A model generated the notes under the pieces. It worked only from the letters and a program-made list of their open reading frames with translations. It had not been told where the DNA came from and searched no databases. Both the position numbers and the translations under genes were made by a program. A DNA stretch of 64,000 bases from Ceriagrion tenellum (Eukaryota; Arthropoda; Insecta; Odonata; Coenagrionidae): the NCBI GenBank assembly GCA_963169105.1, contig OY720642.1, positions 77,044,716 through 77,108,715 of the forward strand, written 5' to 3'. Shown piece after piece: positions 34,130 to 44,929 of the stretch (its first letter is position 1; every line of letters starts with the position of its first letter).

Positions 34130-35010
34130 ACGATTTAGCCGAGCTTAACGCCAGTTGGACGCTTCGTTCTCCAGGTGACCCCGCCTACCACTCCAGCCGC
34201 AGCGATTCCGAAGACGCGGGAGTTGACCCTGAATATCACTTCAGCGGAATGTCGCCGCTACGTGTATGCCTTCCTTCTGGACATCTGGAGGTATCATCCA
34301 AGTCGACTGCAGACCGAACCATCCACTGAACATAAGGCGTCTAACACAGCCGTGATTGTGTGCGAGGGACCCTTATAGTTGGGAGGGAGACAACCTCCCT
34401 CCCTACCTCTTTCCCTCCTCTCTCACCTCCCACCACCCCATCCCATCCCTCCGAGCTGATAGCTAAAGACCCCCCCACCTCAAAACCTTCCACCCTTTAT
34501 CCCTGTTTTTTTCCCCCTTCAACCCCCCCCTCCACATTTCCACCTCCTGAAAGGCTCATCCCCCACCCATTTTCAATGCATTCAACCCGCGATTCCCCAC
34601 TCCAATATTCCCTCCTTCCCCCTCCCCCCCCCCGCTACGCCTCCCCCACACATTTCGTGCAAACCCTAGTTTTCTCGTGTGTAGCGTGTCAAGACTTTGG
34701 CCGAGAGGAGAGTAGACTGCGTGACGTTAGTGTAAGGGCTGGTGGAGGAGGAAGGAGAGGTGGGTGGAGTGTGGAGGAGGTGGGAGATCTTTAAGAAAGA
34801 GGAGGAGGAGGTGGTCTGGTCGGGAAAAGACGTGGATAGACACGCGAAGATCTCCTTTTGAGTGCGAGAGGGATGAAAGTGAGAGATATTTATAGAGAGA
34901 AAAAGCCCGCCCAAGACTGAGCTTTGGTTATTTGTTTTTTTTCCCGAAACGACCTTCGAGTGCACAAGGAGTTTAGAATGGATTGGGGCAGATATGCTCA
35001 TTTAGCGCTC
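34130..35010. repeat. Pyrimidine tract switching to purine tract
   Basis: 34390-34640 is almost all C and T on the + strand, and 34740-34830 is G/A-rich with GGAGGA units. This composition keeps a Pro/Ser-rich frame open (34360-34794, 144 codons) and a minus-strand Ser/Thr-rich frame (34666-35001); neither looks like a real protein. Confidence 0.5.
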
Positions 35011-35254
35011 ACGGGTGACGGCGAGACGAGGATAAGCAGGGGTGGATTAAGGCCCCAATGACCCAGGTGACTGGCCGGGTAGTATCATTGGGAGGGATGA
35101 AGGGGAGGCCACCAATTGAGTTTAATACCAATCGATAACATTGCCCTTAAATTTTTCATAATTAATGACATTTCAATATGCTGTTTTTACTATGTATGTT
35201 TACTTTTACAAAAAATATATATTGTAAAAAAACTGATAAGAATCCCAGTAAATA

Positions 35255-35620
35255 GTACTTGACTCTCTTGGAGTACGCCGCTAGTATAAGGGACCCTTAC
35301 AAAGTAGGACTAGTTTCAAATATAGATCGAATACAGCGGAGGGCAACTAGCTTTTTTAAAAATTGTTAAACTAAACATAACAGTATTTTTATTAGATCAG
35401 AGAGGGAATTAGAGTGGGAACCTATATCTAAAAAAAGGGAAAAATATAGATTAAATTTTTTACGAAAGTTTGATTTAGACTATTTTTTGTCGGAGGTTCG
35501 ACATATTCTGCTAGAGCCAAACTATTATGGTAGAAACGATCAAACGTATAGATTTAAAATATCATTTTTTTCCACGTACAATAAGAGACCATAACAGTTG
35601 CGATAGATCAGTTCTAGGAT
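35255..35620 (+). pseudogene. LINE RT C-terminus (distinct CR1/jockey-like family)
   Basis: The + strand reads LTLLEYAASIRDPYKVGLVS, IDRIQRRATSFFKNC (the 'iqRRAarfv.n' block), stop, then RSERELEWEPISKKREKYRL, FLRKFDLDYFLSEVRHILLE and YGRNDQTYRFKISFFSTYNK, close to the 'LeleWepLe.RR...rL..f.ki...l......y' and 'h...f.i...rt..y..SFfPrti' ends of such enzymes. It has one in-frame stop after FKNC over about 110 codons, so it is young for this window. It differs from family A. Confidence 0.82.
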
Positions 35621-36480
35621 ACTGACTTGATTAAATAGGTTACTTTAGCAGTGCTAAATATCTTAACATGATTATTAGATACTAACCTCGCATGTAATCT
35701 ACGGTATGATATATCTAGCATGATTTAGGACCTTGTAATACTATTTATCTGTCGCAGTAATAATACTAACCAGTAGTTGTATCTTGAGTACATTAATGCA
35801 AGGTAGCATGTTCTTCTACGTATCACTCTCCTAGTTTCTGGTCTGACTGCGCACTGTTGCCCTGACAGTTTTTGGCCTGAGCCTGAGATCTTGGGGAACG
35901 TGCGCTGTTTCTGATTTAAAATAGGATGAGTGCCCCATGCCTGGCGTGAGACCACCCAGGGCCACACACCCTAGTGTTGGTTTTCACGGTACTTCGTAGA
36001 TGCACATGTATTATGACCAGATACGAGAAATGCGCGGGGTCTAATGGCGACCTCGTGGTACTACGCATGAATTTATGCAAACTTTTTATTACTCCCTCGG
36101 GAACATACAGGGAATGGTATGCATTAGAAAGTGCTCATTTTCAAAATAAGGATCAGAATACTGCATGCGATGAAAATCGAACCACATCTTGATTTTCTCC
36201 CATAACTACACTAAGACCACCACCGGATAAAATTATGTAGACATCAAAGACCATATTTGCATAATCTCACCTTCTCGATTAAAGATCATTTTACCATGGC
36301 AAAAAATTTGGTCCCAAGTTACCCGCCACGGGAGATAACTTCCATTTATTTCCAAACGTACCTACTTAATAATTTATGACAATATTCCAACCGCATTAAG
36401 CAATCAATAATGATTTGAAAATAAATAAAATTAACACGAACTCATTGTACAGCGTAAACTCGATAGAACTTGAAGAATCA
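35621..36480. other. No gene recognised
   Basis: Frames of 72-80 codons (35725-35967 minus, 35974-36192 plus) have no known motif. Confidence 0.35.
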
Positions 36481-36662
36481 TACGCAAAAGATATTGTACT
36501 GTCTACTTTATTTTCAACTCGTACTACACGTGTTTCAACTGACTAGCAGTCATCATCAGATGCAACCACAACAGATGTTATACCTGATGATGTCTGCAAG
36601 TTAATTAAAAAACGTGTAGTACGAGTTGAAAATAAAGTAGACAGTACAATATCCTTTGCGTA
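36481..36662. repeat. PLE-type inverted repeat, about 53-bp arms, two hammerhead cores
   Basis: 36481-36533 (tacgcaaaagatattgtact...) mirrors about 36609-36662. Inside lie two facing cores: on the minus strand CTGATGA (36559-36553), T, GACTG-CTAGT-CAGTT, GAAAC, ACGT, GTA; and on the + strand CTGATGA (36584-36590) followed by a decayed helix II and AAAAC, ACGT, GTA. The segment CTGATGATGACTGCTAGTCA is nearly the same as in the 18.2-kb repeat, so both belong to one PLE subfamily. Confidence 0.72.
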
Positions 36663-36829
36663 TCATTTAAAAATGCTGTTCTACAACATCTCGTCTAAGA
36701 AAGTGGAAGTTATTCAATCCTACTCATTTTTTAGATCATTTTTTGTCGAAAATTCCGGAAAAGGGATGAAATTGGCTTCATTTTACAGTAGTAAACCTTG
36801 ATTTAAAACTATCCAAATCATGTAGGCAG
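36663..36829. other. No feature seen
   Basis: Short AT-rich spacer. Confidence 0.4.
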
Positions 36830-37320
36830 ATTTGTCGTACCTCAAGTCGTCAAATGCCTGTGAGAGTTCGGGGGCTGTTTCAGCCTTGAGGTTGGCTCTA
36901 ATCCCCATACGCTCGAAGATTTCTGGGATGTTTTTGCGAGTAAGGCGACAGCGTTTTAGCATTTTCTTCTGCTTTCACAAGCTTCCTGGGGTGATGGCCA
37001 GGATTTTGAGGTTCTGTCAGATGACGAACGGGTCAAAGCCATGCGAGAAAGGCTCAAGGAATGCTCCGTCGAGCGACCGTCGCGCATTTGTTTTTCTCCT
37101 TTGTCTCGGTCCTTCACCCTGGTGAGCACGAAATGAAAGATGGCATCCATCCAGTGGAGCCGTATGTTGAAAAGCGGCGGCGACGGCGGTCCCATTTAAG
37201 ACGTGGTATAAAAAAAACCTTCCCCCGGCTCTTTTTGGCATAGCGTGACCACCGACACGGACGGACACCGCAGGAGCCACCGCTACCGAAATCACTTAAC
37301 GGCATCGGAACATTTGTCTT
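36830..37320 (-). other. Unrecognised coding-like fragment, related to 37.7-38.1 kb
   Basis: On the minus strand: GAFLEPFSHGFDPFVI, stop, QNLKILAITPGSL, stop, KQKKMLKRCRLTRKNIPEIF, ERMGIRANLKAETAPELSQA, FDDLRYDKSAY. Segments match the neighbouring repeat: KNIPEIFERMGIRANLKAE against GKLPFIFDLIGVKLSLEGF, and GAFLEPFSHGFDPFVI against GSLRPWINTLLPFGVI. Substitutions are conservative (E/D, M/I, I/V, R/K), which favours the minus strand as coding. The + strand also has a 97-codon frame with weaker similarity. I do not know the family; stops make this a pseudogene or exon-plus-intron mixture. Confidence 0.35.
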
Positions 37321-37639
37321 GAAAGGATTCGGTGTCCTCCTCGTTTAATCCCGGATCATTAAACATAAGCGGAAGAAGTGGCCAACGGGTCGGTAACGGA
37401 GGGTCGTAAGTTTTCCGCGGATGGATCCTGGTGGGGAAGAATTTCCTAAGAAGTCATCTCCGCTTCTAGGATACAGACAAGAAAGCAACGTTAGGCGTAC
37501 GTCGGGCATTGCAAGATGCCAAAGATTACTAATCATCTTGAGGGGATATATTAACCCATTTCCGCCCAGAAAAATTTTTCTTTGCGATTTTGATGAATTT
37601 TTGGTATATTTCTCAATGGCCACTTAAAGTACTCTAATG
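37321..37639. other. Unassigned; possible piggyBac-like end at 37552
   Basis: 'ttaacccatttccgcccaga' at 37552 starts TTAA-CCC, as piggyBac-like ends do, but no matching GGG-TTAA end was located. Minus and plus frames of 92 and 68 codons are unrecognised. Confidence 0.25.
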
Positions 37640-38175
37640 CATACCCTGTATAAGAAAACAACCCCCAGATAGACCAAAAGTTTCCACAAAAAAGCACTAT
37701 GTATGATAACTATGTGTAACACTTCTTTGGTATTACGTAAGGGAAACCAAAAGCCTTCCAAACTTAGCTTAACTCCGATGAGATCAAAGATAAATGGCAA
37801 TTTCCCATTGATGATATTTAAAGGTTACTATTGGTTAGAGAAGATAAAAATAACACCAAATGGCAGTAAAGTATTAATCCAAGGCCGTAGAGATCCACCC
37901 ATTTCATTAGTAATGGCTTTCCAGTCATTAAGGCTAAAGAAATTCCACAAGCTAAAAACCAATATTGGGAAGATTGGCATGGATATCCGTTTCCTTAAGA
38001 ATTGTAAACGTAACAATACATACCCTAAATTTTTCAACTTCTTACCCCTGTATAAGGAAACGTAACTCCCAGACGGACCAATATTTTCGACGAAAAAATA
38101 CATTCCGCCATTTGATTGTATTTTTAACTGTTGTTATTTCAAGAACGTAGAGATCCACCCATTTCGATACCATTG
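37640..38175 (-). other. Direct repeat of an unrecognised coding-like unit
   Basis: 'ccctgtataagaaaacaacc' (37645) recurs as 'ccctgtataaggaaacgtaa' (38047), and 'cgtagagatccacccatttc' (37888) recurs at 38147. On the minus strand both give FFVE(T/N)(F/I)G.SG near the 'ccctgtata' end; the first unit (about 400 bases) continues with GKLPFIFDLIGVKLSLEGF and GSLRPWINTLLPFGVIFIF. The second unit lacks about 140 bases. A frame of 91 codons (38103-37828) crosses the junction. It may be an unknown transposon or a duplicated exon of a decayed gene. Confidence 0.4.
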
Positions 38176-38870
38176 GCATAAAACTCTATCATACTGTGCA
38201 ATTTTAAGGAGTGCCTTTTGTTTGAAAACATCAAAAACTGAGAGGCATCAAGGCACCTGAAAGCACGATATCATCTAATTTCTAACACCAACGGAAACAA
38301 AATTATTTTGGGAACACAATATTTCATTTGCCAGTGGAACTGTACGACGGTGAAATGTTACTATTCGGTGTTTGATACGCGCGATGATATGAGAGTAACC
38401 TCCAAACGCGGAGGTCCTGCGTTCGATTACTGGCAGCGACGAACATTTGCCGCATGTATTCAGGTTCTTACATGAGCACTGTGCAATGAAGAGGAACGTT
38501 TTAAGCTTAGTGCTCGGTCACTCCCATGGGTCACTAATTCCTGGATCCTTGGTTGTATTTTCGTATAGTTTGGAGTTTGCCTTTCGAGCGGTGTAATGTG
38601 TTCACCCACCCATCTACATGGCTTTCCATCTCTATCCTACCTACCCATGGAATAAGAATGGAAGATACTTGTGGAACAAACCCTACCCGCAAATTGCATT
38701 TCAAGACATTTCCGGAAATTTCTCACATTACTCCAATGAAAGTCACCGGGCAACATTAACATTAGTAAATATTATAATTCACGGCCGGATAGAGGTGAAC
38801 TTGAAGTCCGATGTGGTAGAGTTCGCTGACACGGCCATGGGTATTAAGTGAATGCATCAGCGTTTTCAGG
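38176..38870. other. Unassigned; tRNA-like box at 38410-38460
   Basis: 'gagagtaacctccaaacgcg' and 'gaggtcctgcgttcgattac' contain a B-box-like GCGTTCGATTACTGG on the + strand. Acceptor stem and A box are missing, so this is at most a SINE remnant. Frames at 38553-38851 are unrecognised. Confidence 0.3.
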
Positions 38871-39240
38871 TTACTACAAGCGATTTGCGGTGTTTTCGGA
38901 GCTTTTTTGAAGCCGTCTCAAACTTTCCACTACGAAGATAGTGGACTTGATTAATGGATGACGAGACATCCTTTCCAATGAGATTACGTTTTTTCGTATT
39001 TTCTGGGCTTTTCGGTAAGCATATTTCAAACTATTAATTGTTACCTGAAATGTCATTTTTTATCTGATTTGTCACAAAAAATAAAGCACGAAGTGCGTTA
39101 AGTGGCTAAATTTGACATACACGAACGTTTCGTTCGGCATCAAAATCAGCGCGCTAGCACACCGCAGTCGCAGGAGGCACAAAACAGAAATATTTGCCCA
39201 CGCCTAAAACGGACCCAACTCACAGTGGTAACTCACTTTA
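38871..39240 (-). repeat. Unknown repeat family X, copy 1
   Basis: Homologous to 45110-45475 over about 350 bases: 'gatgacgagacatcctttcc', 'gaacgtttcgttcgg', 'cagcgcgctagcacaccgca', 'gtcgcaggag' occur in the same order in both. On the minus strand it opens a frame at 39056, MTFQVTINSLKYAYRKAQKI, with counterpart MKFQRRYHGLEHTYRRAKKI in copy 2. A small palindrome (cgaacg-ttt-cgttcg) lies near 39123. Confidence 0.65.
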
Positions 39241-40261
39241 GCCACAAATACGTGCAGTAAACTATAGATCAAACTCGCAATACAGTCACGTACACAATCG
39301 CAAGAGATCATACTCATTTTCGCAAATGCATTCACTCACGATGTTACAGTGACGGAATAGGTCACCTAGCAAACGTTACATCACCATTTCAGTCCCGGTA
39401 CCTCACGGTCACGCTGATTTTTAAACGTATGTTCACGCCAAAAGCAGAATTTAAGATTGTGACCCATATTGCTGAGAGAGCGAGAGTAGAATACTACTGA
39501 CGTTTCTCCTCTGTAATGTAAATAAGGAGAAAGTGAAAATTAATCTCTTTCGCTTTCCTAGGGCGTGTCTACGAAGTATCCGCAAATAACACATTAAGGC
39601 TCGTTGCTACTGGCGTGCCCAAGTCGCGCGACAGAAACTTCTGTATTTGAACTTTCTCTGGCTTCTACATGACACCGCCTGACGCAGGAAAGTGCACTTC
39701 AAGGACTTTGCACGTCCTTTCGTTTTCCTCCGCGGCACGACACGCGAAGGACGCAGACTAACGTCCGCTCTCCATGCTACCGAGTAGAGTGGAACCTCGA
39801 GTGGTAACGTACGGAACGATATTATTACTTTAAATACCGACGCTACCGATAAGTTACCGGTTGACACAATGAGATAGCCACTTACAGGATAAAAGTAGAG
39901 GTACATTTTTGGTATACATGCTTTAGATTTTGTACAATCAATTCATGTTACGCAAACAAGTTAAATATTCAAAGTAAAACTCTTGCATGGAAATTATAAT
40001 CTATTTAGGCCTGATTATATAACTCGCGGCTGAAGTTAACCGTAAAATGGTTAAGTCTTTATCGTTAACTCTATGTTAACTAAAAGTTATGGATATGCAT
40101 ATTAAATCATACTCTCGGTTAGTTGACTTGAGCGCTATATGTATAAGAATCAACAAAAGTCTTAACTTCGTTTTACATGCCGAGAAAATAATATTCGAGA
40201 GATTTCAACAACCGAGCTTTTAAGAAGTAACACCAGGCGTCACTCTGTGAAAATTTGTTAT
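39241..40261. other. No feature seen
   Basis: No recognised gene. Short gttaac-type inverted strings lie at 40035-40090, without clear ends. Confidence 0.4.
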
Positions 40262-40427
40262 GTTCATGATGAACAATAAAACTTTTACTATTTTCACACT
40301 TTATTAGTATTCATCGACCAGGTTGCAATATCAATATCCCCTTGATAGTGACACCCTGCATTGAAACCTGGTCGGTGAATAATAAAAAAGTGTGAAAATA
40401 GTAAAAGTTTTATTGTTCATCATGAAC
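40262..40427. repeat. PLE-type inverted repeat, about 60-bp arms
   Basis: 'gttcatgatgaacaataaaa', 'cttttactattttcacactt', 'attcatcgaccagg' on the left mirror the right arm ending at 40427. The right arm contains 'attgaaacctggtcgg', matching the GAAACC subfamily (helix III, then GUC). Helix II and the CUGANGA box are unclear. Confidence 0.7.
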
Positions 40428-41470
40428 CGGGCTTTTGTACAGATATATATGATACACTCACTTATAATTATCATGAGAAATATTGCACTCCTTCACCAGA
40501 CAGTAAAAATCACAGCAGTCGGGAGAAGTCAAAAAGAAAGATCAAGACGGATAAATTGCATAAAAGTAGAATTTAACCGGAAAAAAGGGGAAATTTACGT
40601 CAAAACAACAGCATTTTCAACGCACAAATCCTACGCGTTGAGTGTCTTGACGCATGGTTCCGAAATACGGACCATTGGAACGGAAAAAGCGAGGAACACC
40701 GGAATATATTCAAGTTTAGGTACCATATGAGGATTAAAAATATAAATGGACAGAAAAAATCCTCAATACCGAAGAATCCCAAATAATCGTGAAAATCCAA
40801 CTCTCTGGAAAAGGTCGGATCTTAAACAAGTATATTTCATCGGATATATTCTACAGAATGAAAACTGGTTAAAAGCTAATATTATGAGAAGGATTGAATT
40901 TAGCATCAGCTTAGATAATGCGGGTGGGGTATCCCGGCGATCCTGAAATTGCAAGGGTCTATTTGATGTGGCGGAACGACGCTTTGAAGTGAGTTGAAGG
41001 TCCTTGCTGGCCGTTTCCGACTCACTGTATATTTTTGTGCATTCCCCGGTCTAGTGCAGTGCATGGCCTTTCCTGTTCTCACCTCTTCAGTACAACCGAG
41101 TCCTCTCATCTCTGTTAGCTCCCTTAGCCACTTTGGTTCAGAGGTTTCTGGTTTTGCTCCCGCATTCATGATATGTCTAATGGTAGCTTGATATGTTCTG
41201 GTTCTACTCTACGATTCAGAGAGTGCCGTTCAGGATATTGACTAACTTGTTTGTCTTTTTTAAGTTGTTGCCGACCATCTTTTTCGATTTTCCTATCGTC
41301 ATCAATCCTAAAATCATCGTTAATCACAATGAACACAAATCCCTAAATATTTAAACGAAGTGAACTTGTATAATAGCAATGCCTTCCACTTCCTGTTTGC
41401 ATTAGAGTAGACATTTTGATGATTTATACCGTTAGGATTTTTTATATAACCAAGTTGATAAATGTGATAA
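40428..41470. other. No gene recognised
   Basis: Frames of 60-112 codons (40392-41191) overlap on both strands without known motifs. Confidence 0.35.
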
Positions 41471-41672
41471 AAGTTTGTGAAGAACATAATTGAAGGAAAA
41501 ATAGAGGGAAAAGTCCCCAGAGATAATATAACTCCAGGAATAAGTATATGAACCAAATAAAGAGGAAAGTACTTACGGAGAGATACCACGAGGTAAGGGA
41601 ACTAGCATCAGATGGGGAAAGGTGGAGGGCTGCAGTCAACCAAGCTTAAGATTGAAAGACCAATGAAAAGAA
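41471..41672 (+). mobile_element. RTE-like LINE 3' fragment
   Basis: Encodes FVKNIIEGKIEGKVP and, in a shifted frame, the block before GWRAAVNQ; it ends 'ccaagcttaagattgaaaga' then 'ccaatgaaaag'. Only the last 200 bases of the family are present. Confidence 0.72.
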
Positions 41673-42211
41673 AAAGTTGATAAATTGTATTATTAAAAAT
41701 AAATTACAAAATTGGCACATAAGGAGATAATGTTGATGTTTTTTCCCCATTTTTGAGCAGTTTCGGTTTAGCTATACTTCATATGCCCCAGGATATTCTT
41801 TTATTATTAGCAAAGAACGGGTTCGAGGGTAGGTTCAGTCTTTTATTTTGGCATTGCTAATAGCGATACCCAGTCCTCGCGCGTAATTGCGCTAATAAAA
41901 TGACGTAGGGGGTGGGATTCGAAAAAAAATGGGTAGAGGGAACCAGGCGTGTGTTTTAGAGCACCACTTCTCCACTCGGCCAATTTGGCGCTCCCAGCAT
42001 TCACCCCTCATTCTTTCTTTTTCCCTCCTCATTTTTCCTGAGAGCAATTTCTCACTTTTACACCCATTCATTACAGCCGTGCAATAAACAATGACTGCAG
42101 TCTCTATAACGAACAGAATATTACTCATCCCCCACGAGATCCGTTTCCCGTATAAAAGCTCATGAGCCATTACTGCACACGGGGAAGTCACCCTTTGAGA
42201 AGTGAGAGGGT
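41673..42211. other. No feature seen
   Basis: No gene. Minus-strand frame 41892-42218 is unrecognised. Confidence 0.35.
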
Positions 42212-43046
42212 AATCCATTCGTTACCGGAAAATACGACCGCCACAGCGATCATTAAAAATCCCAAAAAAATAAGCAATGCATACTCTTCTACACTATTTT
42301 ATCATTGGCACTAATACTAAGGTAATTAAGATATGATAGAAATGTTCTAATAGTGTTTTTTGTGCATATTTATGTGTTTTTATTATATTTTAGTTTTTAA
42401 ATCTGATTTCTGACTAATATACCGGTATTTATAACATTATATTTTTTTAATTTCCTTTAATTTTTAAATGAACACTTGATTGGCAATCCGGTTTACACTA
42501 TAAAAAAGAGCCTCTGCTGATAAGCCATAGGAGTAGCAGTACTTTATCTACTACATGTTGAGGAAGAAAAAATATTGTATTTAATTAAATTTATGACTAA
42601 TATTGCATTGAATTGTAACAAACTCAACACATATTGCATTGTATTGAATAAAATTTATGACAAAATTATAAAAAAAAGAAATCCGGAAAGTATGTCGTCA
42701 ACGCAAAAAATATTTATGCATGGGCTTCTGTGTGTTACTAGATTGAGATATTTGGGCCCCAAATGCTGCACCTCGGAGAAAATCTGGCACGGATAATTTA
42801 GCAGAAAAATTGTTCAAACTGAAATTTAAACACCATTTTCATTTCATAAGTTACATTTTCAATCGCAATATCCATTCGTTAGTGTAAAATACAACCGCTA
42901 ACGCGATTATAATATATCCTTAAAAAATAAGGAATACACATGCCTTCTACGCTATTTTCTCATGGAATCCGGAGAGTACATCGTCTACGCAGTAAATATT
43001 TTCGCATGGGGCTCTGTTACAAGTAACATTTTCCAATCGCATATAA
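42212..43046 (+). repeat. Two-unit tandem duplication, first unit split by an insertion
   Basis: Unit 2 (42871-43046, about 176 bases) reads 'tccattcgttagtgtaaaat', 'gccttctacgctattttctc', 'atccggagagtacatcgtct', 'gcatggggctctgt', 'aacattttccaatcgcatat'. The same blocks in the same order occur at 42214-42306, 42681-42745 and 42849-42870. The first unit is therefore split after 42306 by about 375 bases ending in an A-rich stretch (42655-42679), probably a LINE 3' piece. Confidence 0.65.
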
Positions 43047-43430
43047 GGGGTCGTGCAGAAACTACGTTACCGTTTTCGGTAATTTTTTACCCTTTCTCCC
43101 CCTCTTCCTTGACAATCGTAGTATTTTTCCCAACCCCTCCTCCCCAGACATGTAACGTTGTGTCTATAAATGAAACTTTTAATTTAAAAATAATTTATCG
43201 ATAACTGAGTGAGTTTATTTCTAGGGATAGGTTGAAATAAGACGCATCCTTCTTTATCTTAAACTCTGTAGTATTGTCTACGCGATGTTGACGAGTAAGG
43301 AACGCAAACAGGCGCATTGTGACAGCCACGTTACTACGAGTGAATCCCCTCCCTCCCCCTCGTTACCCGCCGTAGGTTATTAGGCGACACCTTCCCCCCT
43401 AAGTTGGTAACATAATTTATGCACGACCCC
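43047..43430 (-). mobile_element. Harbinger-like MITE, intact copy 2 with TAA duplication
   Basis: Ends GGGGTCGTGCAGAAACTACG (43047) and, reversed, GGGGTCGTGCATAAATTATG (from 43430) match in 17 of 20 bases, continuing to TTACC in both. The flanks are TAA on both sides (43044-43046, 43431-43433), the 3-bp target of PIF/Harbinger elements. Length is 384 bp and there is no coding capacity. Orientation is opposite to copies 1 and 3. Confidence 0.82.
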
Positions 43431-43433
43431 TAA

Positions 43434-44929
43434 GGCAAATATCAATTATTTCAATACAAGCGGATTAAAAAAGATGGATCCTCAATGGCTTGCTACAATC
43501 TAGAGAAAATCACAACGAAACCACACAGCGACACAGAGTATGCACCACATCAAAGGTTGAGCAATAAAAAGTTGTAACACCGCAGAACGACTAGCTGTGA
43601 AAGATTAAAGAGGACATTCAGATCCGGTGCGGAATAAGGCCTTGCCTACGAGGGAAACGTATTCACAGTCACGAGCGAGTTGACGATTCTGTAACACTGA
43701 ATACGACATAAAATCAGAGAGAGAGAATACAATTTCCTAACATTTTGGAATACGACGGAATGGGTGAGAAAATGACGGCATTGAGTATTCGCGTAACTTC
43801 TTCGGACTTAATTGCGAGGAATAATGCCATCAGTTTTTTGATATTTTATAATAAATATCAAATTAGTTGGGTCATTACAGTAAACTTTATTAACATAATT
43901 TTTTAACGTTAGCAATTCAGTGTGTTTATGTATATATATTTTTTCTGTTTAAACTTTTTGATGAAATGGGGAGGAAAATTCATCATTAACGAATTTTGCT
44001 CATTCAACTTAAAATGTCTCTATTGCACCAATGAATTTTAAGTAAATATTTGCAATTTTGGAGTTTCTTTGATTCAGCATGCTGGAGCCAGTGGTAACTG
44101 ACTTGATGTCACCTGAAAGTGACAAAATCTAGACGAGTAGGAGATAATTTGGAGAAAACATTTTGCGAATCACTTCCAGTGGACAGTGTAAAGAGGAGCA
44201 CAAATACGACCACATTCCCACAAATCTCCGGGAAAACCTGGTCTTCATTTCCGATGACCAACACGATGAGCGATTAACAACGATCCAAGAGAAGAGGGAG
44301 TGGCTTTGCCGCGTGTCGCATCGGATTGAAGTTTTCACAGAGATCAGCGCAGGGAGCAGGGGAGCAAACGCGACAAAACGGACAATGAATTTCGAAGGAG
44401 TTTGAAAGAGGTTCAAGGAGTGCTGGAGGAGAGACAGTCAATAGAGAGCGCATTTACCAGAAAATACGACTCCCATTATTACCCAACTCGTCACTCCCGT
44501 GACAGCGCGGGCATTAGCCGAAGTTCAGCCAACCACGGTTAAGAGGACAAGAGAAGAGGATGATCAAGTGAAAGGGGAGAGGGAGGGTTTTTCTGTGGTC
44601 AAAGGGACCACTAACGTTAATGCCTTCCTATTTATCCTCCCCCACAGAGCCACTCGATTCTCCACCTCCACCCTAAGGCCAACACCACCCGTCTCTCTCC
44701 TACTTCCTCCTTTAAAAAATCCGAAAATCGACCGCAACCCACCCCCTCTCTGCCAAGTAGTAAGGAGCCTCCTTTGTCCGGCCCCCTAAGAGTGGCCGGT
44801 TCCACTTTCCGGTTCATTCCGGCCCTGAAAAGGGGCCGCCGAGGCGGGAGCACACATAAGACGCCGGCCCATTATGGCTCATTCACAACGAACACGAGAA
44901 CATAGCGTAACTTAGAGAGGAATAACCTC
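43434..44929. other. No gene recognised; pyrimidine-rich 44620-44780
   Basis: Opposed frames of 80 and 95 codons at 44129-44416 and one of 96 at 44499-44789 carry no motif I know. The pyrimidine-rich part resembles the tracts at 34.4 and 46.6 kb. Confidence 0.35.

Noticed and set aside
34360..35001. 144- and 111-codon Pro/Ser/Thr-rich frames
   Set aside because: Pyrimidine or purine tracts lack stop codons by composition; frames on both strands are open for the same reason.
39110..39150. Hammerhead in family X 5' part (GAACGAAACGTTCG)
   Set aside because: GAAAC is present but no CUGANGA at the right distance; it is a simple short palindrome.
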